Shown piece by piece: positions 41,717 through 50,189 of a stretch of DNA of 64,000 nucleotides. A model generated the notes under the pieces. That model was given only the letters and a program-made list of their open reading frames with translations. It was not told the origin of the DNA and made no database searches. A program made the position numbers and the translations under genes. Origin of the DNA: JAPXLN01 sp033809515 (GTDB lineage Bacteria > Bacillota > Sulfobacillia > Fermentithermobacillales > Fermentithermobacillaceae); contig JAPXLN010000003.1 of the NCBI GenBank assembly GCA_033809515.1, positions 60,000 through 123,999 on the forward strand. The letters are read 5' to 3'. Positions within the stretch are counted from its first letter, which is position 1; each line of letters opens with the position of its first letter.

Positions 41717-42473
41717 CTTCCTTTCTTTCTCCATCTTTTTTGACCGGTCTCGAAAAAGCTTTTGCCTGGATTCGCAAGACAAATTCCAGCAAGCCAAGAT
41801 CAGCTTTCAGCCGTCCCGGCTGCAGAATCAGCCTGTACAGCCATTCCAGACCTGCTTTCTGGAGGACTTCAGGCGCCCGCTTGGTGTCGCCTGCCAGAAT
41901 ATCCAGGATCCCCCCAAGGCCAATCCCTACCTTGGCCTCAAGTTGATCTCTGTGTTTCCAGAGGAACTTCTCTTGTCTGGGAGACCCCATACATGAAAAA
42001 ACCACGTCTGGCCTGGCCGCCGCGATGTTTCCGGCTACTTCTTTTTCTTCTGTCTCGCTGAAATATCCATGATGGGTGCCGCAGACCCTGACATTCGGGT
42101 ACTCCCGCTCAACCTTCTCTTTTGCACGCAAGGCGACTCCGGGCCTCCCGCCCAAAAAGAAGACTCCCAAACCTGGTTTCCGGTTCAAAATGCCCGATGC
42201 AAGGTCACCCCCGGTAACCCTCTCAGGCAGATGCCCGCCGAGCTTGCGGGCTGCCCAAAGTATGCCCACACCGTCAGGAACCAGGAGATCTGCGCACCTA
42301 AGTATATCCATAAACTCAGGATCCTTCTGCGCTCTGACCACCATGATAGGATTGGCGGTCACCACGAGCCTGGTCCGTCCGTCATACCTGGACAGCATCC
42401 ATTCCAGAGACTGGCGCGCTCCGGCCAGCGTCATAGGGTAGAACTCGACTCCAAGAACATCGATATTGCTCAC
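41691..42473 (-). CDS. WecG/TagA/CpsF-family glycosyltransferase
   Basis: The family pattern is clear: VVTANPIMVVRAQKDPEFMDILRCADLLVPDGVGI, GGDLASGIL, FFLGGRPGVALRAKEK and SCMGSPRQEKFLW. Members add ManNAc (TagA, wall teichoic acid linkage unit) or ManNAcA/Glc to undecaprenyl-linked sugars at the inner membrane face. The 260-residue length is normal. The divergent neighbour csaB also acts on cell-wall polysaccharide, supporting an envelope role. The GTG 42473 start has only a weak SD. Confidence 0.92.
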   Translation of the reverse strand: MSNIDVLGVEFYPMTLAGARQSLEWMLSRYDGRTRLVVTANPIMVVRAQKDPEFMDILRCADLLVPDGVGILWAARKLGGHLPERVTGGDLASGILNRKPGLGVFFLGGRPGVALRAKEKVEREYPNVRVCGTHHGYFSETEEKEVAGNIAAARPDVVFSCMGSPRQEKFLWKHRDQLEAKVGIGLGGILDILAGDTKRAPEVLQKAGLEWLYRLILQPGRLKADLGLLEFVLRIQAKAFSRPVKKDGERKEDDDLGYLP

Positions 42474-42548
42474 ATTATCACCGTTCCCAGGGCAAAAGCT
42501 CTCTTACAGTGTGCCACATTTCTACATCAAATGCATAGGCTCCTTTGT

Positions 42549-42583
42549 AACAGGGTGTCTAGCCCTTTTACACAACAGGGTGT
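42549..42583 (+). repeat. Direct repeat AACAGGGTGT in the csaB promoter region
   Basis: AACAGGGTGT occurs at 42549-42558 and 42574-42583, 25 bp apart. The second copy lies inside the spacer of the csaB promoter and the first upstream of its -35, a layout compatible with an operator. Confidence 0.5.
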
Positions 42584-42595
42584 ATTTGCTATGAT
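42567..42595 (+). promoter_or_regulatory. csaB: SigA-type promoter of csaB
   Basis: TTTACA at 42567-42572, 17-nt spacer, TATGAT at 42590-42595; each hexamer matches consensus at five of six positions. Transcription should start near 42602, which favours ATG 42621 over ATG 42591. Confidence 0.75.
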
Positions 42596-42620
42596 TCGTA
42601 CGGGAAGAAAGGTGCGAAAT

Positions 42621-43712
42621 ATGGGGAATCTCCTCCTCGCAGGCTACTATGGTTTTGGGAATCTGGGCGACGAGGCCATTCTCGCGTCCACGATATCGTG
42701 TTTGCGGGCCAAGGAACCGGACGTCGACATTCGAGTACTGTCAAAGGCGCCTGAGGAAACATCGAGGACTTACCGTGTACTGGCCTACGACAGAATGAAG
42801 CCCTTACACGTGATCTCTGCTATCAAGGATGCCGACCTGGTGGTGTTTGGAGGGGGCAGCCTGCTTCAGGATTCAACCTCCTTCCGCTCGCTCATGTACT
42901 ATGTCACCTTGCTTTTCACCGTCCAGGCAATGGGTAAGCCCCTTGCTGTTTATGCCAACGGCGTAGGGCCGGTGAGGTCCCGTACAGGACGATTGCTCAT
43001 ACAGAAAGCCCTGTCGTCTGCCAAGATGATAACCGTGCGAGATCAGGAATCTCAGAAGCTCCTGAGAGAAATCGGCCTCTCCAATGAGGTGAAACTCACG
43101 GCAGACCCGGCTTTCCTGCTGTCGCCGTCTCCTTCCGGTGCAGTTGACGAAATCCTCAAGCAACATGGTATATCTCCCGGCGACAGACTTGTTTGGCTGG
43201 GGCTCCGGCCGGATGCAGCGCCTGAATCCTTCTACCGCTCAGTTGCTCAGGGCGTAGCTTTGCTGCGCTCATTAGGGTTCGAGCCATGCCAGATGATAAT
43301 GCAAGACAGAGATGCCCCCATGGTAGGGATGCTAAACGAGATGCTCGCGGAACGCGGTCAGCCGCCTGTGCAGGCCATATCAGGCCTTAGCCCCCAGAAT
43401 GCCCTCGGAGTGCTGGCCAGAGGCAATCTGTGCGTAGCCATGAGGCTTCATACTCTGATCCTATCGGCACAAGCCGGGGTTCCGTTTCTCGGTGTCGAGA
43501 TTGATCCCAAAATCGGAGCGTTCTGCCGCTCTCTTGGTTTCCCGGTAACGCCCGACCCTCGAAAGACCCCCGGCAAGCCTCTGCTTGAGGCCATAGACAA
43601 GCTCATTCAGGACAGACCTCGCCTGGCAATAAACCTTGAGACTCGGGTGCCCGAACTGGTTTCCATGGCTCAGGAAAACATCGATATGCTTCTTTCTCTG
43701 CTGAACTACTGA
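42621..43712 (+). CDS. csaB: Polysaccharide pyruvyl transferase CsaB
   Basis: A 363-residue protein starting MGNLLLAGYYGFGNLGDEAILA, the CsaB signature, with VVFGGGSLLQDSTS and the C-terminal CVAMRLHTLILSAQAGVPFLG. CsaB adds pyruvyl groups to a secondary cell-wall polymer, the ligand of S-layer-homology domains, so an S-layer or SLH proteins are likely elsewhere. ATG 42621 follows AAAGGTG and fits the promoter; the frame is open far upstream to 42069 as an artefact of the opposite gene. The stop overlaps the convergent 43706 gene. Confidence 0.93.
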   Translation: MGNLLLAGYYGFGNLGDEAILASTISCLRAKEPDVDIRVLSKAPEETSRTYRVLAYDRMKPLHVISAIKDADLVVFGGGSLLQDSTSFRSLMYYVTLLFTVQAMGKPLAVYANGVGPVRSRTGRLLIQKALSSAKMITVRDQESQKLLREIGLSNEVKLTADPAFLLSPSPSGAVDEILKQHGISPGDRLVWLGLRPDAAPESFYRSVAQGVALLRSLGFEPCQMIMQDRDAPMVGMLNEMLAERGQPPVQAISGLSPQNALGVLARGNLCVAMRLHTLILSAQAGVPFLGVEIDPKIGAFCRSLGFPVTPDPRKTPGKPLLEAIDKLIQDRPRLAINLETRVPELVSMAQENIDMLLSLLNY

Positions 43713-44158
43713 ATGGTGTGGGCTCCCCTAACCATGAGAACCGCAGAGGTAACCGCCAGAACACCCCGCCCGTCATCCCGGGGCGCGATCAACAGGTGAT
43801 TCCTGCCTATTTCCTGCCCGTGTCTAATATCATCTCCGGATGTAACATCCGCAAGTCCGCCTCGATGGGAATCCAGGGCTGTGGCCGAACCGGCCCGCAA
43901 GATAATCTCGGTTCCGGCTGAAGCAATAAGCCTCTGACCGGGCTCCAATTCCACCACCAGCATGGCGGCACTCTGGCTCAATGCTGAACTTAGACTGGAG
44001 TCTACATATGAATCAACATAAGAGCGGGTGACCAGCGGATCTTCCTCGCTTCCCGGAAGAACCTGATCGCCCGCCGCAAGCCCTCTTCCGAACCAACCCA
44101 CAAGGATGCCCGTCAGGACTAACGCAAACCACATCAACGACTGCTTATTGGCTTTCAT
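43706..44158 (-). CDS. Membrane-anchored conserved hypothetical protein
   Basis: From ATG 44158 (SD AGGAGAG) the protein is 150 residues: a short basic N-terminus, one membrane span (LMWFALVLTGILVGWFG) and an external part. The latter contains DPLVTRSYVDSYVDSSL, then VVELEPGQRLIASAGTEIILRAGSATALDS and NHLLIAPRDDGRGVLA, a beta-rich pattern I have seen in unannotated Bacillota proteins. A role is unknown. It follows prfB by 13 bp and probably shares its transcript; it converges on csaB with a few bases of overlap. Confidence 0.75.
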   Translation of the reverse strand: MKANKQSLMWFALVLTGILVGWFGRGLAAGDQVLPGSEEDPLVTRSYVDSYVDSSLSSALSQSAAMLVVELEPGQRLIASAGTEIILRAGSATALDSHRGGLADVTSGDDIRHGQEIGRNHLLIAPRDDGRGVLAVTSAVLMVRGAHTIQ

Positions 44159-44171
44159 GGTTGCTCTCCTC

Positions 44172-45273
44172 TCAAACCCTGGCGTCTTGCTCCAGCTTGG
44201 CATACATGAAATCATCTATGTCTCCGTCCATTACTCGCTCAACGTTGCCCACTTCCACACCGGTCCTGTGGTCCTTGACCAGGGTATACGGCTGAAACAC
44301 ATAAGAACGGATTTGGCTTCCCCAGGCAATCTCTTTGTGAGGGCCTCGCAGCGCTTCAAGCTCCTTTCGGCGCTCCTCTTCCTTCAGCGCCAGGAGTTTT
44401 GCGCTTAGGAGTCTCATTGCCACAATCTTGTTTGAGTGTTGGGATCTTTCGTTCTGACAGGCAACCACAATGCCCGTGGGCAAGTGTGTAATCCTGACTG
44501 CCGAGTCTGTCTTGTTGACATGCTGACCGCCTGCTCCGGACGACCTGTAGGTATCGATCCTGAGGTCTTCAGGGTCAATTTCAACTTCATCGTCTTCCTC
44601 GAGCTCAGGCAGCACATCCGCTGAAGCGAAAGACGTATGCCTCCGGGCGTTGGAATCAAACGGCGAAATCCGAACCAGCCTGTGGACACCTTTTTCGGTA
44701 CGCAAAAACCCGTAGGCGTAGTCGCCCGAAACCGAAAAGCTCACGCTTTTTAGTCCCGCTTCTTCGCCGGGCAGCATATCAAGAACCTCGCTTCTGAACC
44801 CCCGGCGTTCAACCCACCTTGAGTACATCCTATACAGCATTTCAACCCAGTCCATGGCCTCGGTACCGCCTGCTCCCGCATGAAGCGAGATAATGGCATC
44901 GTGAGAATCGTAAGACCCCGTAAGAAGAACAGTCAGTTCCATCTTTCGGACCCTGTCCGATATATCCTGGGCAGATGATTGGAGATCAGGAAGAAGCGAC
45001 AGATCGCCCTCGCCCTCAGCCAGAATAGCTATGCCTATACCGTCGTCTACCGCTGACTTCAGCCCATTCCATTCGTCGATCTTGGCCTTAATGCGGCTTA
45101 TTTTCCTACCAAGTTCCTGGCCTTGCTTGGGGTCCTGCCAAACCGCCGGATCCTCCATTTTGGCCTTGGTTTCCTCAAGTTCGCGTTCAAGGTTCTCTAA
45201 GTCAAAGAGACCTCCGAATATTGTCCAGCCTACCGGCTAGTTGTTCCAGCTCTTGGATTACCTCTTCGTACAC
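44172..45273 (-). CDS. prfB: Peptide chain release factor 2, expressed by programmed +1 frameshift
   Basis: The main frame (from about 45200) has the GGQ loop SSGAGGQHVNKTDSAVR and the RF2 domain order, but lacks an N-terminus. A short frame from GTG 45273 (GGGGGT upstream) encodes VYEEVIQELEQLAGRLDNIRRSL and stops at TGA 45204-45202. CTTTGAC with GGAGGT just before it is the classical RF2 frameshift site. Slipping +1 joins the frames to give 366 residues, the normal RF2 length, and makes RF2 limit its own synthesis. secA lies immediately upstream. Confidence 0.97.
45201..45207 (-). other. prfB: Programmed +1 frameshift site CTTTGAC in prfB
   Basis: On the minus strand CTT TGA C follows GGAGGT by a few bases, which acts as an internal SD stimulating the shift. 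The TGA is the codon RF2 reads, giving autoregulation. Confidence 0.95.
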
Positions 45274-45291
45274 AGCAATACCCCCGTTGAT

Positions 45292-48033
45292 TCACAGTCT
45301 GCCACAGCAATTTTTGTACTTCCGTCTGCTCCCGCAAGGACAGGGCTCGTTCCGGCCAACTTTCTGACCCTTCCTGACCGTCGTTGCCTTCGGTCCGTCA
45401 TCATGCGCTGACTGCTGCTGCCGGGCCTGGCCTGTTTGGGGCCTGGGGACAGCTCTTGGGCCCTTTTCTCCTGTCGCATCCTGAGTTACCATTGTGAGCC
45501 TGTACGCCATTCGGACCGTGTCCTCTTCAATACTCTGCAGCCTGCCCTGGAACTTGTCAAATCCCTGCCGGGTATACTCCACAAGAGGGTCTCTCTGGCC
45601 GTACGCCTGCAGCCCGATTCCTTCTCTGAGACCGTCCATATCCCTGAGATGCTCTATCCAATGCCTGTCTATGTTTCTGAGTAGAATCACACGTAAAACA
45701 TCGGCCAGATCATTCCCAAGCAAGTTGCGCCTTTCTTTGAGGGCGTCATTAAAGACCTCTTCAAGAAAAGACGCAATGTCCTCCGGCGTCCTGAATTCCT
45801 CCCGGTCAGCATACTGAATTCCGGACAATTCCCTGACATGAGTCCAAAGCCCATCCAAATCAGCTTCTTCTTTTTTGGAGCGATAAGGCCAATGAAGCTC
45901 AACGGCCCTTTGGATCACTCTCCCGGTCATCTCACCCAGGATCCCGACCAGGTCCTCGCTTTCCAGCACTTTTCTCCTGTCGCCATATATGACCGAACGC
46001 TGCTTGTTGAGGATATTGTCGTATTCCAGAACGTTCTTTCTGATGCTGAAGTTCTGGGATTCAACGCGCTTTTGGGCCGTCTCTATTGCCCTGGTCACCA
46101 GGGCATGCTCTATGGCCTCATCCTCTTCCATGCCGATCTTATCCATAAGGGATGTCAGAAGATCCCCTCCGAAAAGTCTCATAAGCTCGTCTTCCAGAGA
46201 GAGGTAGAACCTTGATGATCCCGGATCTCCTTGTCTTCCTGCCCGTCCCCTTAGCTGGTTGTCGATCCTTCTGGCCTCATGACGCTCAGTTCCGAGAACG
46301 TGGAGCCCACCAAGCTCAACCACCCGGTCGTGCTCCTCCCCAGTAACCTTCCTGGCCTCTTCGTATAAGTCGCTGTATCTCTTCCTGGCTGCCATGACAG
46401 CAGAGAGGAACTCGTCCTCATGGCCTTCCTCAATTCGTCTGGCAATGGATTGAGGAAGAACCTTCTCTGCAGCCAGAAGAACAATCTCGGGCTCAAAGCC
46501 GTCCCGGCGCAAGCTATTCCTGGACATAGACTCAGGATTTCCGCCCAGCAGTATGTCAGTCCCACGCCCGGCCATGTTGGTTGCTATGGTAACGGCGCCC
46601 ATGCGACCCGCCTGGGCCACTATTTCCGCTTCTCTCTCGTGATGCTTGGCATTTAGCACCTCATGGGAAATACCCCTTTTGGACAGCATATCTGAAAGCA
46701 TTTCCGACCGCTCAATAGACCTGGTGCCCACCAGCACCGGCTGTCCCTTTTGGTGGCATTCGGCGATCTCATCTACCACGGCCTTGAACTTGCCACGCTC
46801 AGTCCTCCAAACCGAGTCTGGCAAGGGATCTCGAATAAGCGGTTTATCCGTTGGAATGCTTACCACATCCAGGCCGTATATCTCCTGAAACTCAGCTTCT
46901 TCCGTGAGGGCCGTGCCTGTCATGCCTGAAAGCTTTCTGTACATCCTGAAGAAGTTCTGCACTGTAATGGTGGCCAGTGTATCGGTCTCCTCCCTAACAC
47001 GGACACCTTCTTTAGCTTCAATGGCCTGATGAAGCCCGTCTGAGTACCGCCGCCCCGGGAGGATCCTTCCGGTGAATTCGTCAACGATCAGCACTTCGCC
47101 GTCTTTCATGACGTAATCCACATCTCGCTTCATGAGCTCCTTGGCGCGAAGAGCCTGGTATATATAAGCTCTTTTGTCAATATGCTCAAAAACGTTGAGT
47201 TCTCCGGGCTCCAGCCCCAACCATGCCTCTGCCCTTTCGTCCCCTTCCTCTGTCAACGCCACAATCCTTGCTTTTTCATCGACGGTATAATGGAGGTCTT
47301 TCTTTAGTGCTCGGGCCAACTCGTGGAATCTCCCGTACTCATCAGTAGACCCCTCACTGGGGCCAGAGACTATCAGGGGAGTACGAGCTTCATCGATCAG
47401 GATCGAGTCTACTTCGTCGACGATAGCGTACTCAAGGGGCCCCTGCACAAGTCCATCAGCGCTGTAGGCCATGTTGTCCCTCAGGTAGTCAAAACCGAAC
47501 TCCGTATTTGTACCGTATATTATCGGACAGGTATATGAGCGCCTTTTGTCAGCCGGTTCCATTCCCGGTACCACAAGGCCCACATCCAACCCTAGAAATC
47601 TATGAATCTGGCCCATCCACTCGCGGTCTCTGGCGGCAAGATAGTCGTTGACCGTTACGATGTGAACAGGTCTCCCGCAGACGGCAGACAGGTAGGAAGG
47701 CAGCGTGGCTACGAGCGTCTTACCTTCTCCTGTTTGCATTTCGGCAATGCGACCCTGGTAAAGAGCAATTCCCCCCATTATTTGCACATCAAAATGACGC
47801 ATCTCCAAGACTCTTCTTGATACCTCACGAACAACGGCGAAAACTTCGGGCAGCATTTTCTCAGGCGGCTCGCCCTTGTGCGCTCTACTGCGAAACTCTG
47901 ACGTCTTTGATGCCAGCTCATGGTCGCTGAGTTCCTTTATTCGGCTCTCAAGGGCACTCACCGCCCTGACAATGGGCTCAAGTTTCCTAAGCTCCCGTTG
48001 ATTGGAATTGAAGATATTCCTCAGTAAAGACAC
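45292..48033 (-). CDS. secA: Preprotein translocase ATPase SecA
   Basis: The motor of Sec protein export. Walker A region IAEMQTGEGKTLVATLP, DEAD-like VDEVDSILIDEARTPLI, helicase motif IATNMAGRGTDILLGG and the C-terminal zinc-binding CPCGSRRKYKNCCG that contacts SecB or ribosomes. GTG 48033 (SD GAGGG) gives VSLLRNIFNSNQ, the conserved start; the frame is open to 48069. The linker before the zinc knuckle is rich in Gln and Pro. prfB follows after 18 bp. Confidence 0.97.
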   Translation of the reverse strand: MSLLRNIFNSNQRELRKLEPIVRAVSALESRIKELSDHELASKTSEFRSRAHKGEPPEKMLPEVFAVVREVSRRVLEMRHFDVQIMGGIALYQGRIAEMQTGEGKTLVATLPSYLSAVCGRPVHIVTVNDYLAARDREWMGQIHRFLGLDVGLVVPGMEPADKRRSYTCPIIYGTNTEFGFDYLRDNMAYSADGLVQGPLEYAIVDEVDSILIDEARTPLIVSGPSEGSTDEYGRFHELARALKKDLHYTVDEKARIVALTEEGDERAEAWLGLEPGELNVFEHIDKRAYIYQALRAKELMKRDVDYVMKDGEVLIVDEFTGRILPGRRYSDGLHQAIEAKEGVRVREETDTLATITVQNFFRMYRKLSGMTGTALTEEAEFQEIYGLDVVSIPTDKPLIRDPLPDSVWRTERGKFKAVVDEIAECHQKGQPVLVGTRSIERSEMLSDMLSKRGISHEVLNAKHHEREAEIVAQAGRMGAVTIATNMAGRGTDILLGGNPESMSRNSLRRDGFEPEIVLLAAEKVLPQSIARRIEEGHEDEFLSAVMAARKRYSDLYEEARKVTGEEHDRVVELGGLHVLGTERHEARRIDNQLRGRAGRQGDPGSSRFYLSLEDELMRLFGGDLLTSLMDKIGMEEDEAIEHALVTRAIETAQKRVESQNFSIRKNVLEYDNILNKQRSVIYGDRRKVLESEDLVGILGEMTGRVIQRAVELHWPYRSKKEEADLDGLWTHVRELSGIQYADREEFRTPEDIASFLEEVFNDALKERRNLLGNDLADVLRVILLRNIDRHWIEHLRDMDGLREGIGLQAYGQRDPLVEYTRQGFDKFQGRLQSIEEDTVRMAYRLTMVTQDATGEKGPRAVPRPQTGQARQQQSAHDDGPKATTVRKGQKVGRNEPCPCGSRRKYKNCCGRL

Positions 48034-48081
48034 TTTTGATCCCTCTGAATGATTCCGTCTTGGCCACAAAGACTTGAAACC

Positions 48082-48651
48082 TCAGTCAATTGTACCATCA
48101 TTAGCGGGGGCAGGGAATTTGCCACGAACAAGGAGAAACGTAAACCAGAAAACGCCTGCGGTGATAAGAATATCGCCCAAACTGAACATGGTCCCCCGAC
48201 CAAGGAAACTGGGCCATCTGAAAAGGTCTGCAAGAAACTTCAGCCGGGTATCAGACACCAAGACCTGGTGGGTTATGCTATTTGTCAATCTTCCGATCTC
48301 CGCCGCCAAGCGTTCCGGAGCTGCCTGTTCCAGGCTGACAGGCATTCTCCCGCCATTGGCAGCAATAACCGCCCCGTTCATGCAAGTGCCCGCCACGATA
48401 AGCCAGACACCCGGAAAACGCAGGTTCAGGCAAAGACCGCAAAGGAGAATGGCAGCAGGCAGAAGGCTGGCCATAAACGAAACAGCAGAGGATTGCATGA
48501 CACGGCTGTCGAGGAATATAGACAAGCTGCGCAGGAGCAATGATGTGACGATTACCGGAAAGCCACGAAAATCTACAGGGGCAAGGTTGCTGAGCTTTCC
48601 GCCGAGGACGGCTCCAAGAAGCATGCCTGACAGCGCAGAGACAATAAGCAA
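48082..48651 (-). CDS. DUF5317-family membrane protein
   Basis: Five or so hydrophobic spans; the loop GAVIAANGGRMPVS (about residue 105) is typical of DUF5317. TTG 48651, 2 nt after the HD-GYP stop and with AGGGAAG about 8 nt upstream, is the likely start (189 residues); the frame is open to 48684. It is coupled to the HD-GYP gene and lies just before secA. Function is unknown; the pairing with an HD-GYP protein is seen in other Bacillota. Confidence 0.85.
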   Translation of the reverse strand: MLIVSALSGMLLGAVLGGKLSNLAPVDFRGFPVIVTSLLLRSLSIFLDSRVMQSSAVSFMASLLPAAILLCGLCLNLRFPGVWLIVAGTCMNGAVIAANGGRMPVSLEQAAPERLAAEIGRLTNSITHQVLVSDTRLKFLADLFRWPSFLGRGTMFSLGDILITAGVFWFTFLLVRGKFPAPANDGTID

Positions 48652-48655
48652 AGCA

Positions 48656-49909
48656 TCACTTCCCTGCAAGCAAATGCTTGTCAATGACTTTCAGCATGGC
48701 CTGGACTATCCTGGGGTCGAACTGGGTACCGCTGCACCTGATCAGTTCTTCTCTGGCTTCGGGAACAGACATTTTGTTCTTGTAAGGACGATCCGTAGTC
48801 ATTGCATCAAAAGAATCAGCGCATGCAATGATCCTGGCCTCCAGGGGTATGTCTTCCCCCTTTAACCCGTCCGGAAAACCTTTGCCGTCCCAACGCTCGT
48901 GGTGGTACCGTATCCAGTCCTGCCCGCGACCCAGGAGCCTCATGCCCTCCAGCATATCAGCGCCCAGCGCCGCATGTCTCTTCATCTCCTGGTATTCCTC
49001 GTAGGTATATGCGCCCGGCTTCTTCATGATCTTGTCTCGTATTCCGACCTTACCTACATCATGAAGGAGACCGACGTACCGTATGATCTCAATCTGGTCC
49101 TCAGGAAGACGCAGCTCCTTAGCCAGCAGAGATGCGTATTCCGCCACCCTTTCCGAATGCCCGCGCGTATACGAATCTCTGAAGTCGATTGCGCTGCTCA
49201 GAGCCCCTGCCAATTCCTGGTACACCTCGCGCATTTCGGTATACTTCTCCAGAGAGTACTTGGTTACCATGAGCGGTATGAAAAAGAGCACCAACAGCCA
49301 GGGACCTCCCTGCTGAGCTACCATAACCATGAGAAATCCCAGGGGAAACAAGGCCAGCATGTTGGGAAGACCCCATCGTATGTACATTCCCCACACGCCC
49401 GGCAAGGACATGCCGCTCTGAACGGATATTCCCAGCGCTACCATAACGGCGTTACTCAGGGTATACGCAAGAGCTCCTGCAATGAACGCTATGAAATCCC
49501 TGGGAAAGTCAAGACCCCCGTGGGTGCCTCCGGCCAAGGAGTAAACCCTGCAGAACGACAGAACCGAAATAGAGAGCATTCCTCTGTTGAACAGGACAAC
49601 TCCCAGGGGCACCTTGCCTTGCAGGTCTTTCTTGCGAATAGTGGCCAAAGCTGAGACCCAAACGCCCACTTCAGGTCCGAATAACACCGCGGTAGTATGG
49701 AGCAGGGGTGACGACACAGAAATGGTTCCCTTCCCGAGAGGCATGGAAACCTGACTCAACTCGCCCAGGCAAACCAGCAGGCCGAGAAACAAGACCTTAA
49801 GCGCAAGGCCCACGCTGTCAATTCGGGGGATATTGGTCAAAAGGACCCCGATTCCAGCCATGCCTATGCTCCAAATGTACAATCGCCCTAGGGAATCGTG
49901 CTTCTTCAT
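48656..49909 (-). CDS. Membrane HD-GYP domain protein (putative c-di-GMP phosphodiesterase)
   Basis: Seven or so N-terminal spans (residues 10-210) form a membrane sensor. The HD-GYP domain (about 225-400) has YTRGHSERVAEYASLLAKEL, LLHDVGKVGIRDKI, HAALGADML and HHERWDGKGFPDGLKGEDIPLEARIIACADSFDAMTTDRPY. The metal-binding HD and HH residues and the GYP-type loop (here GFP) look intact, so cleavage of c-di-GMP is likely. The ATG follows GAGAGGTG. A 25-codon reading frame with a strong SD lies 43 nt upstream. Confidence 0.92.
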   Translation of the reverse strand: MKKHDSLGRLYIWSIGMAGIGVLLTNIPRIDSVGLALKVLFLGLLVCLGELSQVSMPLGKGTISVSSPLLHTTAVLFGPEVGVWVSALATIRKKDLQGKVPLGVVLFNRGMLSISVLSFCRVYSLAGGTHGGLDFPRDFIAFIAGALAYTLSNAVMVALGISVQSGMSLPGVWGMYIRWGLPNMLALFPLGFLMVMVAQQGGPWLLVLFFIPLMVTKYSLEKYTEMREVYQELAGALSSAIDFRDSYTRGHSERVAEYASLLAKELRLPEDQIEIIRYVGLLHDVGKVGIRDKIMKKPGAYTYEEYQEMKRHAALGADMLEGMRLLGRGQDWIRYHHERWDGKGFPDGLKGEDIPLEARIIACADSFDAMTTDRPYKNKMSVPEAREELIRCSGTQFDPRIVQAMLKVIDKHLLAGK

Positions 49910-49952
49910 GCCAAAGGGGCACCTCTCAAAGAAAGCCGGCAGTTCGGCTTAC

Positions 49953-50030
49953 TTAACCCAACTGCCAAGTCGCAGCTCCTGCGAGCAGCATGGCGCAAAT
50001 AGCAAGAAGCGCCTTTAGGATTCTCTTCAC
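49953..50030 (-). CDS. Candidate 25-residue hydrophobic peptide upstream of the HD-GYP gene
   Basis: GTG 50030 has GGAGG 7 nt upstream and encodes a basic start (MKRILKALL) followed by a hydrophobic stretch with a single Cys (AICAMLLAGAATWQLG), then TAA. It looks like a single membrane span or a signal-peptide-like peptide. It lacks the charged tail of AgrD-type autoinducer precursors. It could instead be a leader peptide controlling the HD-GYP gene. No homology is claimed; the evidence is the SD, the composition and the context. Confidence 0.45.
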   Translation of the reverse strand: MKRILKALLAICAMLLAGAATWQLG

Positions 50031-50040
50031 CGTAGGACCT

Positions 50041-50085
50041 CCAGTCGTACTCGCTTTTTCCGGACCGCTAGACCGGAACGACTGG
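50041..50085 (-). promoter_or_regulatory. Structured leader directly upstream of the 25-codon ORF
   Basis: CCAGTCGT and its complement form 8-bp outer arms (50041-50048, 50078-50085). An inner 6-bp stem TTCCGG/CCGGAA (50058-50063, 50073-50078) closes a 9-nt loop. On the transcript a bulge AAAGCGAGT interrupts the 3' side, and the last arm runs into the GGAGG SD. It matches no riboswitch class I know; it could hide the SD. Confidence 0.5.
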
Positions 50086-50189
50086 CTCCGCTATGGTTTT
50101 TGTGTCCTTGTGAAGCTCAAACTGCCGGCTACAGGATAATTCTTTGCATGTAACCAAGATCCTTCTGATCCCCAAGAAATCGACATTTC

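Noticed and set aside
42069..42620. N-terminal extension of csaB by 184 codons
   Set aside because: It is antisense to the tagA-like gene and lies upstream of the csaB promoter; the conserved CsaB start is at 42621.
49953..50030. AgrD-type cyclic autoinducer precursor
   Set aside because: No AgrB gene is nearby and the peptide lacks the acidic tail after the Cys.
50041..50189. c-di-GMP riboswitch before the HD-GYP gene
   Set aside because: The conserved GEMM core sequences are absent; the hairpin is reported as an unclassified structure instead.
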